Shown here: piece by piece, positions 23,458-34,259 of the stretch
How positions within the stretch are numbered: the first letter of the stretch is position 1
Layout of the letters: the number at the start of each line of letters is the position of its first letter
Assembly (NCBI RefSeq): GCF_963576675.1
Contig: NC_088918.1
Span: forward strand, 49,261,501-49,325,500
DNA from: Euphorbia lathyris
Taxonomy: Eukaryota; Streptophyta; Magnoliopsida; Malpighiales; Euphorbiaceae
Length of the DNA stretch: 64,000 nt
Direction: 5' to 3'
Position numbers and translations under genes: made by a program
Notes under the pieces: generated by a model
Told to the model about the DNA's origin: nothing
The model's database searches: none
What the model saw: only the letters and a program-made list of their open reading frames with translations

Positions 23458-25321
23458 TGTTGGGGTTTAGTGTCCTATAGACAATTGTTGCAGGATACAA
23501 ACTTAATGTAAATGAATTGTTCATTATGTCATTTGTTTTAATGAGATATATGTTTTATAACTATATAAAGGCAATCCCTTTTAAGCACTAAATAAAGTCT
23601 AATAAAAAGAAATCCGTAAGTTTGTTTAAAGTGATTATAAAGTGTTCATACAAGCATGAAGTGAGACAAAACTTTATAATAAACTAATAAACTTAAAACC
23701 ACCCCAAGTCAAGTGATATGTTTAGGATTGATATATCACTGTTGAGACTTGTATGTAACAATGTCTTCTGTCCGACAGAAAGCTGATCTCACAAGCTTCA
23801 TATATATAGATATCTGGGCAGTTACATAGATCCGATGAAACGTCGTTCATTAGGATTGGGGATCCGATTTGAGATAACAGGATGGGTAGATTCTTCCTTG
23901 TCACCTGTTCATCTCATTGGTATTAATAGTTATAACTAATCCTCAGACTCAAAGGAATGTTAATTGGTCATCCTGAATTACTGAATGTGAGACTTTGATC
24001 CTGTGGTCCCACGATCCTTAACAGAGATGACTCTGGGGTGTGAACTGCAAAGGTTGGGTGTCACAGGAGGTAATGTCAGGGTAGTTATACATTGGATTGA
24101 GCATTTATCACTCCCGATTAATGGGAGATACATCCAAGGATCGCTTGTGGAAGACTCGACTCTAAATCCTTGCAAGGTGATAGCTTAAGAGTAGAAATAC
24201 AGATTTCACTTAACCTATCTATTTGAGTTGACTCGGCCTGTACAAGTAAAATGAACGTCTCGCTATATGTGACTTGACATCACCCATAGTCATAAGATTC
24301 AGTTCAAGGATGTAGTTGATAAAGGATCGAATTATATTGTAACTAACACGGAAGGGTTAACGACAGAATCAACCTGTCTTCTTAACGGACTCTGGGGGAA
24401 TGATTACAAACTTGCCAATAACATACTCAATACATCATTCCGTTATGCAAGGATTAAATATAATTCTTGAAGAAATTAATTTAATAGTTGCATACGGCCA
24501 GAAGTAGTAAGAACCTAATGGATCACACATAAGACTTGGAACCAAAAGAGAGATGGATGTCATTAATAGATGGAAGCCCAAATGAGCCCAGTAAGGCCCA
24601 TTTATATAGAGGGGGGCCGAAATTTATATATAGTAAATAAGGAATTATTTTAATTCCATTAATCCTAGTTTGATTAGGTTTGTGAATTAAATTAATTAAG
24701 AGATAATTAAGTTAGGAGTTTTAATTAGATTAATATACTCCTATTATTATCCAATTAGGTTATTTATTATTATCCTAAATGTATTTGATATATTATAAGA
24801 TAATAATTAGGAATCCTATTCCGAATGGAATTCCTATTAAGTAACCTATTCCTATCTAACTAGGGTTTAGATACAAGTGACTATATATACCCCCTCCTTA
24901 TGAGAATTTCGACTAAGCCTATCCCCTCCCCTTATTGTGATTTTCGAAACCTACATTAAGAGAGAGAAAGTGAATTCGCATCCCCTAGTTCGTGGACAAG
25001 AATTCATACGGCTTCCGTCAATTGATTAATCTCATTCATCTCCTTTTCTCTTTGATCTTGTGTTGGTTAATTAGAGGCAATCTATTTTGGTTGCATCTAA
25101 TAAGGGTTGATTCTAACTTAACCTCACCGTGTTATACTTCGTGCTTGGGAACTCGGAAAAGAATTGTGGGCGCTTCTTTAACAACGGTAGATTGTTCATC
25201 GAAAGGTATTCCTTCTTATCCCTCTTTATATGAAATAACGATTAACGGATTCTATGGTTAAAAGGAAATAGGCTAAAATTTTTATATTTCCGCTGCTATA
25301 CCTTAGCCTTAATTTCCAACA
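23458..25321 (+). repeat. 5' LTR of Copia-C
   Basis: It runs from TGTTGGGGTTTAG to TTTCCAACA, 1864 bp. The family is shared with the solo LTR at 43061-44909 and is distinct from, but related to, the Copia-A/B LTR. Confidence 0.95.
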
Positions 25322-25322
25322 G

Positions 25323-25335
25323 TGGTATCAGAGCC
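25323..25335 (+). other. Primer binding site of Copia-C
   Basis: TGGTATCAGAGCC lies one base after the LTR; initiator tRNA-Met type. Confidence 0.9.
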
Positions 25336-25686
25336 ATCGTTAAATCCGTTATTTCATATATGAAAATTTAGAAGTTTTTCAATAGGATTGAATAAATATT
25401 TATGGTTAGGATTAATTAACAAATTGTTTGGTTAATTAATTCTAAAGATAAATAAATTTTAGTTAATTGTTAATTAAAATTGATTATGCGTATGTTCCTA
25501 ATTATTTCGGTTGATAATCATTATAACAAAATCTATTTGTTTTATAGTTAGGTTAATAAAATTAGTTTTATTAATTCTAAAAGATAAAACGGAAATCTAT
25601 TGTAGTTTTTCCTATTTCTGAAAATCGTTTTTAAAATCGTTTTAAAAACTGATATATATATTTATATTTTATATAAAAAAAATATA

Positions 25687-25821
25687 CGACAGCGGCTCGG
25701 GTCGCGCCTCACGGCGTGACCAGCCGTTGTCGCGCGGCTGCTGCCTCGCGGTAGCAGCCGCGTGCGCAGCCGCGGGGCTGCTGCCAAACGGCAGCATCCC
25801 AGTTTCGGGCCCTAGCCCGAA
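25687..25821 (+). other. GC-rich hairpin cluster in the Copia-C leader
   Basis: There are four stem-loops. The first, 25687-25731, is a long two-part stem with wobbles, loop TCAC. The second, 25733-25762, is about 13 bp with one wobble, loop TCGC. The third, 25775-25800, is 11 positions with one mismatch, loop AAAC. The fourth, 25804-25821, is 7 bp, loop CCTA. They start about 365 bases after the primer site. A long TA repeat follows at about 25862-25908. Loops and flanks differ from Copia-A and -B. Confidence 0.78.
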
Positions 25822-25860
25822 TCCCACTTGATTTTAATTGTTAAAATCGGCTTGTAAATA

Positions 25861-25911
<51 letters not shown>

Positions 25912-26672
25912 TCGGAAATCAATAGTTTTCTGTTTTGATTATCGAATGAAAAATTCGTTTAAAAGTTTGTTTTTACCAAGTTGTAAATCAAAGCGTTAAA
26001 TGAATTGAAATCAAAATAATTGGGACATGCATAATCGACGTTTTATATGGTTATATTAATCTAAGGGTTAATATAAAGATACGAAACGATAAGATGTAAA
26101 ATTAGATGAAAGTTAATTTGACGAGTTAATGTGATTAACCTAAATATTACATAAGACGGTTATGTAATCAACCAATTAAATTTATTTAATTGAGTCTTTG
26201 CATGTTTGGAGTTATGGACATATTTGGACCATCTTTTAGTCTTTTGGTATTTTTGAAATAGGGCCTGCGCGTCCTGCCTTTCTACTATCTATTGTAATTT
26301 CTCCTCTCATCTGATTCCCTTCAATTCAATTGAAGTTTTCTTATAGTAGTATAGAAATTAATATGTAATTTCAAGGCGCCATGGAGAAGACGGAGGACCT
26401 AAAGAGAAATATGTAATAGTTAGTATTTCCTTAGGTTTGACCTTTTATTCCGTCTCTGGCTCGACGGAATAATTTAGATGATATGTCCATAACGCCAATG
26501 TATGTATGTATGTGTGTCTGATGTATGCTAAAGCAAATCAAGACTAAGTTAGATTATGAGACTTAAATAAAAATCCCTCATTAAAAAGTTAAGTAAATAA
26601 GCAAGTTATTAAAATCGGTTGCCACTCCCTAATATTATAATTCAGCCGGCAGTACTGGGGGCCTTTGGGTTG

Positions 26673-26947
26673 TTGGCTAAAGTCAAGCTCGGGGTCTTAT
26701 GGTAACACCTGGATTATCGAAAATCGTTCTTTCATGAATATGGGGTAGTACTTAAATTAGATTATGATAATTGGATGGGCAAACTCATGTTGTGATAAAC
26801 TAATGGGCAAAATGGTTGGGATTAATATGAATGACATATTAGTTACTAATGTGGTTAGTAACCCAATAACCTAGGAATCACATTCGAGATGTGATTGATT
26901 GCATGAATCTACCTAACAAATGGGACTAGCTTGTTGGCTAAAGTCAA
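26673..26947 (+). other. Chain of five conserved stem-loops in the Copia-C leader
   Basis: SL1 is at 26673-26686 and SL5 at 26934-26947 (TTGGC, loop TAAA, GTCAA). SL2 is at 26757-26803 with tip ATGGG, CAAA, CTCAT at 26775-26788. SL3 is at 26842-26862 (GTTACTAA, loop TGTGG). SL4 is at 26876-26896 (AATCACAT, loop TCGAG). Relative to Copia-A/B, the inner pair of SL1 and SL5 is flipped from G-C to C-G, and one SL2 pair is T-A instead of G-C, so pairing is kept. Confidence 0.78.
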
Positions 26948-27163
26948 GGCGAAATCTCAGGAGTTAGGATCCTAGCTCACTAAAGGATTTGTGAAATTCT
27001 TCGAATTAATATGGAGGGTTATTAATTTGGCAAAATAGTGGGAGCAATCTGAAATAAATTAAAAGGCCTATAATTTTAGATTGTTATACTTTAAAGCAAA
27101 TGAATAACATACGTTTACTCTTTCTCACTCTCAGGTTTTGTTTAAACACACACTCTTAAAATC

Positions 27164-28087
27164 ATGACTAAAACCAATCTGCAAAACATTCTTACCGATA
27201 ACAAACTGAATGGTTCAAACTTCACCGACTGGTTTCGCAACCTCAAAATTGTTTTAAAGTTCGAGAAAATTGGGTATGTACTTGATACATCGATACCCCC
27301 TGTCCCTGAAGATGATGCTCCTATCGAGGAAATTGATGCTTACCAGAAGCACAAGGCTGATGACAATCATGCCGGATGCATCATACTTGCATCGATGACA
27401 TCGGAATTACAAAGGCAACATGAGGAGATGAATGCCTATTCCATCATCATGCACCTAAAGGAATTGTTTGGGAAACAAACCAGGTGCGAACGCTATGAGA
27501 TATCCAAGCTGTTATATCGTTGCAGGATGCAAGAGGGCACATCAGTCATGACACATTGTGTCAAGATGATTGGCTACATTACCAAACTTTCTAGTATTGG
27601 ATTTGCGATGGATAACGAATTAAGTGTTGACTTAATTCTTCAATCCCTCCCAGAAAGTTATTCACAGTTCATTATGAACTATCAGATGAATGACTTGCAA
27701 ACCTCTCTTGAAGAGCTCTCAAACATGCTCAAGTCAGTTGAGCCCAATATGAAGAAAGACAAGACCATACCGGCCCTTGTAATTGAGGGATCGAAGAAAA
27801 GGAAACGGAATTTTCCCAATCCTAAACATCCCAAGAAAGGTAAGAAAGCTGTGTCCAAGGGAAAGGAAGTGAAGAAGCCCAAAGGAGAATGCCACTTCTG
27901 TGGTAAAGATGGGCATTGGAAGAGAAACTGCAAGGAGTATCTAGCCACCCTCAAGAAGGGAAAAGGCGGTGCTTCTACATCTGGTATGTTTTATATTGAA
28001 ATAAATACAGTTTCATTGTCTGAATCTTGGGTACTTGATACCGGATGTGGATCTCATATTTGTACAAATATGCAGGAGCTAAAATAG
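27164..28087 (+). pseudogene. Copia-C gag and start of protease
   Basis: The ATG at 27164 opens the gag-pol frame. The capsid-like domain spans about residues 1-200 (DLxNILTDNKLNGSNF near the start, GTSVMTHCVKMIGYITKLSS in the middle). A Lys-rich linker follows, then an intact CCHC knuckle at residues 243-256 (CHFCGKDGHWKRNC), then the protease active site at about 290-298 (VLDTGCGSH). The frame stops at TAG 28085-28087, where Copia-B has CAG, so this is a recent C-to-T change. The same frame continues after the stop into the rest of protease and integrase. Confidence 0.93.
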
Positions 28088-29722
28088 ACTAAGGAACTTA
28101 AGAAAGGAAGCATAAACTTGCGAGTGGGAAATGGAGCAAGAGTTGCCGCCCTCGCAATTGGAGATTATGTTTTACTTTTTCCCTCTGGGCTTGTAATAGA
28201 ATTAAGGAATTGTTTATACGTTCCTGAGATGTCTCGTAACATTATTTCTATTAGCCGTCTTGTTGACGATGGTTTTCATATTTCAATAAAGAACAATAGT
28301 TGCAATTTTTATAAAGATTCGATCTTTTATTTTTCAGGAATATCACAAAATGGGATTTATGTGTTAGATGATAAAACTCCTGTTTTTGCAATTGATACCA
28401 AAAGACATAAGATAGATAATTCAACTTACTTGTGGCATTGTCGTTTAGGCCATATAAACAAGAGACGCATGCTAAAGCTACATTCAGATGGGCTTATAGA
28501 TCCAATCGATTCCGAATCATTGGAAACATGCGAATCATGTTTAAAAGGTAAAATGACAAAGACACCCTTTAGCAATAAAGGTGAGCGTGTATCAGACACT
28601 CTAGGACTCATTCATTCAGATGTATGCGGTCCTATGTCCGTCCAAGCAAGAGGAGGATTCAGATACTTCATAAGCTTCATAGATGACCATACTCGATATG
28701 GTTACATCTACTTGATGAGGCACAAATCAGAAGCTTTTGACAAGTTCAAATGCTTCAAGAATGAAGTGGAAAATCAATTAGGAAAGAAAATAAAGACGCT
28801 TCGATCCGATCGAGGTGGCGAATATCTTTCAGATGATTTTCTGAATTATCTAACTGAATGTGGGATATGCTCACAATGGACACCTCCCTATACACCACAA
28901 CACAATGGTGTATCCGAGAGGAGAAACCGTACCCTATTAGATATGGTACGATCCATGATGAGCATGGCTTTACTTCCAAAATCGTTCTGGGGCTATGCCT
29001 TAGAAACTGCCCTCTTCACCCTGAACCGAGTACCAACTAAATCCGCTAGTTCCACACCATATGAATTGTTCATTGGTAGGAAACCTGTGTTCTCATTTAT
29101 GAGAGTATGGGGTTGTTCAGCATATGTCAAACGCATAGCGTCCGAAAAATTAGATTCTAAATCTGATAAATGTTTCTTCATTGGATATCCCAAAGAAACC
29201 ATGGGGTATTACTTCTATCATCCAGATGATCAGAAAGTAATAGTATCCAGATACGCAACCTTCTTAGAGAAAGAGTTTCTCGAAGAAACACAAAAGGGAA
29301 GCGTGATCGAACTCGATGAAGTTCAAGAGGAAGAAACACCGACTGAAACAATAGAAGCGGTTGAGGTACCCGAAGAAGTCCCATTAGATGAGACTCCAGT
29401 GGCACCTATTCGTAGATCACGAAGAGTTCGTGAACTCCCAGTTAGATATGGTTTTCTAGTGGGAGATGATAACGAGGTTCCCATGTTAGACGACGAACCC
29501 AAAAACTACGAAGAGGCTCTTACTAGTCCAGATTCTAAAGCATGGCTTGAAGCCATGGATTCTGAAATGGATTCTATGTATACTAACCAAGTGTGGACTT
29601 TGGTTGATCCACCCGAAGGGATAATTCCCATTGGGTGCAGGTGGATCTTCAAAAAGAAGACTGACATGGATGGAAAGGTTAGCACCTACAAGGCTAGGTT
29701 GGTAGCGAAAGGACATCGTTAG
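28088..29722 (+). pseudogene. Copia-C protease (rest), integrase and connecting region
   Basis: This is the middle of the polyprotein, open from the first TAG to a second TAG at 29720-29722. It holds the rest of protease, then the integrase zinc domain (HCRLGHINKRRMLKLHSDGL, CESCLKGK). The catalytic core follows with D in LIHSDVCGP, D in LRSDRGGEY and E in HNGVSERRNRTL. Next come an acidic connecting region rich in Glu and Pro (about 29290-29420) and the start of RT (AWLEAMDSEMDSM, GCRWIFKKK, ARLVAKGHR). Nothing but the end stops disrupts it. Confidence 0.93.
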
Positions 29723-31069
29723 AAACAAGGTGTTGATTATGACGAAACATTCTCTCCTGTTGCTATGTCCAAATCAATTAGAATCATGCTTGCTATTGCC
29801 GCTCACTACGATTATGAGATTTGGCAAATGGATGTGAAAACAGCTTTCCTAAATGGAAACCTGCTTGAGGATGTATACATGATGCAGCCTGAAGGTTTCA
29901 TATCAAAGGATGCAAATAAAGTTTGCAAACTTCAGAGATCCATTTATGGACTCAAGCAAGCATCTAGAAGCTGGAACAAGCGTTTTGACGAAACCATAAA
30001 ACAATTTGGTTTCGAACAAAATTGCGAAGAAGCTTGCATTTACAAGAAAGCAAGTGGGAGCTCTATAGCATTTCTCATACTATATGTGGACGATATACTG
30101 TTAATGGGAAATGACATTGCTCTATTACAATCGGTGAAAGTATGGTTATCTGGTAACTTCTCAATGAAAGACCTTGGTGAAGCAGCTTATATACTTGGTA
30201 TAAAGATCTATAGAGATAGATCGCGAAGACTGCTTGGTCTTTCACAGGCTACATACATTGAAAAGGTGCTAAATCGGTTTAGCATGCTTGAATCGAAACG
30301 AGGTAACTTACCCATGGTACATGGAGTAAAGTTAAACAATCATCAATGTCCTAAAACTGATGATGACAAACGACGCATGGCTGTAGTCCCGTACGCCAGC
30401 GCGATCGGTTCGATTATGTATGCTATGCTATGCACTAGACCTGACGTAGCGTTCGCGTTATCTGTAACGAGTCGTTACCAAGGGAATCCGGGAGACGAGC
30501 ATTGGATTGCCGTCAAGGACATTCTTAAGTACTTGAGAAGGACTAAGGACATGTTCCTAGTGTACGGAGAAGGAGATCTGAAAATTGAAGGATTTTCAGA
30601 CGCTAGTCATCTCACAGATGAGAATGATTTTAAATCCCAATCAGGATACCTGTTTATCTTGAATGGGGGCGCGGTCAGTTGGAAAAGTTCCAAGCAGGGA
30701 AGCGTAGCTTTCTCTACGACCGAGTCAGAGTACATCGCTGCTGCGGAAGCAGCAAAGGAAGCAGTTTGGATTAGAAAGTTTATTACAGAACTAGGAGTGG
30801 TGCCTGACATTGTCAATCCCATTACTCTGTACAGTGATAACAATGGAGCCATTGCGCAAGCAAAGGAACCACGGTCTCATAATGCATCCAAGCACTACCT
30901 AAAGCGATACCACATCATTAGAGAGATTGTGGCTAGAGGAGATGTGAGAATAGAAAGAGTACCTACAGAGGACAACGTTGCAGATCCGTTGACAAAGCCT
31001 TTAACCCAGAAAGTACATGATCGTCATTTAACTTCTACTGGGATAAGTTTTAGAAACAATTGGCTTTAG
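29723..31069 (+). pseudogene. Copia-C reverse transcriptase and RNase H
   Basis: It continues the same frame after TAG 29720-29722. RT motifs are KQGVDYDETFSPVA, WQMDVKTAFLNGNL, YGLKQASRSWNKRF and the catalytic LYVDDILLMGND (about residue 975 of the polyprotein). RNase H has GFSDASH, STTESEYIAAAEAAKEAVW and YSDNNGAIAQAKEP, and the frame ends with DNVADPLTKPL and a natural TAG just before the polypurine tract. Apart from the two upstream nonsense codons this region looks intact. Confidence 0.94.
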
Positions 31070-31072
31070 TCC

Positions 31073-31083
31073 AAGTGGGAGTA
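31073..31083 (+). other. Polypurine tract of Copia-C
   Basis: AAGTGGGAGTA lies immediately before the 3' LTR. Copia-A has the matching AAGTGGGAGAA-type tract. Confidence 0.82.
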
Positions 31084-32760
31084 TGTTGGGGTTTAGTGTC
31101 CTATAGACAATTGTTGTAGGATACAAACTTAATGTAAATGAATTGTTCTTTATGTCATTTGTTTTAATGAGATATATGTTTTATAACTATATAAAGGCAA
31201 TCCCTTTTAAGCGATAGAAAGCTGATCTCACAAGCTTCATATATATAGATATCTGGGCAGTTACATAGATCCGATGAAACGTCGTTCATTAGGATTGGGG
31301 ATCCGATTTGAGATAACAGGATGGGTAGATTCTTCCTCGTCACCTGTTCATCTCATTGGTATTAATAGGTATAACTAATCCTCAGACTCAAAGGAATGTT
31401 AATTGGTCATCCTGAATTACTGAATGTGAGACTTTGATCCTGTGGTCCCACGATCCTTAACAGAGATGACTCTGGGGTGTGAACTGCAAAGGTTGGGTGT
31501 CACAGGAGGTAATGTCAGGGTAGTTATACATTAGATTGAGCATTTATCACTCCCGATTAATGGGAGATACATCCAAGGATCGCTTGTGGAAGACTCGACT
31601 CTAAATCCTTGCAAGGTGATAGCTTAAGAGTAGAAATACAGATTTCACTTAACCTATCTATTTGAGTTGACTCGGCCTGTACAAGTAAAATGAACGTCTC
31701 GCTATATGTGACTTGACATCACCCATAGTCATAAGATTCAGTTCAAGGATGTAGTTGATAAAGGATCGAATTATACTGTAACTAATACGGAAGGGTTAAC
31801 GACAGAATCAACCTGTCTTCTTAACGGATTCTGGGGGAATGATTACAGAATTGCCAATAACATACTCAGTACATCATTCCGTTATGCAAGGATTAAATAT
31901 AATTCTTGAAGAAATTAATTTAATAGTTGCATACGGCCAGAAGTAGTAAGAACCTAATGGATCACACATAAGACTTGGAACCAAAAGAGAGATGGATGTC
32001 ATTAATAGATGGAAGCCCAAATGAGCCCAGTAAGGCCCATTTATATAGAGGGGGACCGAAATTTATATATAGTAGATAAGGAATTATTTTAATTCCATTA
32101 ATCCTAATTTGATTAGGTTTGTGAATTAAATTAATTAAGAGATAATTAAGTTAGGAGTTTTAATTAGATTAATATACTCCTATTATTATCCAATTAGGTT
32201 ATTTATTATTATCCTAAATGTATTTGATATATTATAAGATAATAATTAGGAATCCTATTCCGAATGGAATTCCTATTAAGTAACCTATTCCTATCTAACT
32301 AGGGTTTAGATACAAGTGACTATATATACCCCCTCCTTATGAGAATTTTGACTAAGCCTATCCCCTCCCCTTATTGTGATTTTCGAAACCTACATTAAGA
32401 GAGAGAAAGTGAATTCGCATCCCCTAGTTCGTGGACAAGAATTCATACGGCTTCCGTCAATTGATTAATCTCATTCATCTCCTTTTCTCTTTGATCTTGT
32501 GTTGGTTAATTAGAGGAAATCTATTTTGGTTGCATCTCATAAGGGTTGATTCTAACTTAACCTCACCGTGTTATACTTCGTGCTTGGGAACTCGGAAAAG
32601 AATTGTGGGCGCTTCTTTAACAACGGTAGATTGTTCATCGAAAGGTATTCCTTCTTATCCCTCTTTATATGAAATAATGATTAACGGATTCTATGGTTAA
32701 AAGGAAATAGGCTAAAATTTTTATATTTTCGCTGCTATACCTTAGCCTTAATTTCCAACA
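31084..32760 (+). repeat. 3' LTR of Copia-C with a 187-bp deletion
   Basis: It is 1677 bp and nearly identical to the 5' LTR, except that sequence corresponding to about 23586-23772 is missing (joint near 31210). Confidence 0.94.
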
Positions 32761-32765
32761 CGATC

Positions 32766-33364
32766 CATGATGAGCACAACCTCTCTTCCAAAGATGTTCT
32801 AAGGCTACGCCCTAGAAACCGCCGTATTTACCTTGAACCGAGTATCCACAAAACCGCCAAGTTCTATTTCATTTGAATTGTTCATTGGAAAGGAAACCCA
32901 GTATCAGCACATGTTAAATACATAACATCAGATTAAGTTAGACCCTAAATCTGATAAATATTTCTTCATTGGAATTCCGAAAAGAAACAGTAGGATATTA
33001 CTTCTATCATTCAGATGATCGAAAGTAATAGTATCCAAACACTGTATTTCTAGAGAAAGAGTTTCTTCTAGAAACACAAGTAGAAAGCGTGATTGAACTT
33101 GAAGAAGTTCAAGAAGAAGGATTAGCTGACATACCGGAAGCGATGGTGGAACCCGAATCTGTCTCACAAGATGAGACACTGGTGACATTAGTAACTCATA
33201 GGTCTGGTCGAGTTCCTCAAATCCCAAAGAGATTTGGATTTCTAGTGGGAGCCGATGAAATCCCAAAGAGATTTGGATTTCTAGTGGGAGACGACGAAGA
33301 GGCTCACGTGTTAGACGATGAACCTACGACTTATAAGAAGGGTCTTGTAAACCTATACATGTAA
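32766..33364 (+). pseudogene. Copia-A integrase end and connecting region
   Basis: It resumes Copia-A after Copia-C (MMSMALLP region of integrase) with frameshifts, then a connecting region open for about 91 codons. A 39-bp in-frame tandem duplication (33221-33259 and 33260-33298) repeats the 13-residue segment around PKRFGFLVG. The RT start is missing; sequence after 33364 does not continue the frame. Confidence 0.83.
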
Positions 33365-33399
33365 GATAGTGGGAGATCGTATGAGCCTTCACATGTAAA

Positions 33400-34246
33400 C
33401 TAGTGGGAGCTTGGTCGTTTACTTAGTATTATATGTCGATGATATTTTACTAATGGGAACGACGTAGCTATACTACAATCGGTGAAAATTTTGGTTATCG
33501 GATAAAATTCTCCATAATAGACTTAGGAGAAGCAGCTTACATCTTAAGGATTAAGATCTATGGAGATAGATCGAGAAGACTGCTTGACCCCTCCTAGTCT
33601 AAACACGTTGACAAAGTGCTCAAAGCGTTTTGCACTAGACCTAACATCACGTTTGCTTTAAGTATGACAAAGTCAATTATAGGTCAATCCGAGTGATGGT
33701 CACTGGATTGTTGTCAAGAACATTCTTAAGTACTTAAAATGATTGAAGATATGTTCCGGGTATATGGAGATGAAATTTGAAAGTTGGAGACTTTCAGATA
33801 TAATCATCAAACAGATAAAGATGATCTTACGGAATACAAGTTTATTCTGAAAGAGGTACGATTAGCTGGAATAGTTCCGAGCAGGAAATCATGACCGAGC
33901 CAGTAAATTAAATCAGAGAATATATATATATGTAGCAGCTTCAGAAGCAGCTAAAAGGAAGTTTGGAATGCAAGTTCATTAATGAACTAGGCGTGGTACT
34001 TGACATTGTTAATGAGATTAACAATAGGGCTGTAGCTCTTGCTAAGGGCCCGCAGTCTCATAATACGTCCAAACACTACCTCAGTCGTTACCATCTCTTC
34101 CGAGAGATAACAACAAGAGTAGATGTGAGAATTAAAAGAGTGCCCACCAAGGCACAATCTTATAGATCCAGAATGCCTTACCCCAAAAGGTTCATGATCG
34201 TCATACAAACGCTTATGGGAATGTTTCAGAAACAATTGGCTTTAGT
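33400..34246 (+). pseudogene. Copia-A RT and RNase H remnants
   Basis: Scattered pieces of the C-terminal half of pol remain. The catalytic YVDDIL block lies near 33441-33460. A LGEAAYIL segment lies near 33524 and RNase H fragments run to about 34230 (KFINELGVVLDIV, HNTSKHYLSRYHLFREI). Frameshifts and deletions occur throughout. The order matches Copia-C, so this is decay in place rather than rearrangement. Confidence 0.82.
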
Positions 34247-34248
34247 AC

Positions 34249-34259
34249 AAGTGGGAGAA
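34249..34259 (+). other. Polypurine tract of Copia-A
   Basis: A purine-rich AAGTGGGAGAA-type tract abuts the 3' LTR. Confidence 0.78.

Larger units (their letters stand above)
23458..32760 (+). mobile_element. Copia-C: nearly complete Copia element nested in Copia-A
   Basis: It has a 5' LTR (23458-25321), primer site, 1.8-kb structured leader, one gag-pol frame (27164-31069), polypurine tract and 3' LTR (31084-32760). Perfect 5-bp duplications CGATC flank it (23453-23457 and 32761-32765). RT and RNase H motifs resemble Angela/Tork-type elements. Only two nonsense codons break the 1301-codon frame. Apart from a 187-bp deletion in the 3' LTR, the LTRs look about 99% alike, so it is young. It represents the coding-competent form of the family that includes Copia-A and -B. 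Confidence 0.95.

Noticed and set aside
24992..25261. 89-codon frame conserved in Copia-C LTRs and in part in the solo LTR
   Set aside because: Conservation follows from LTR identity; it has no recognisable domain and lies in the transcribed leader of the LTR.
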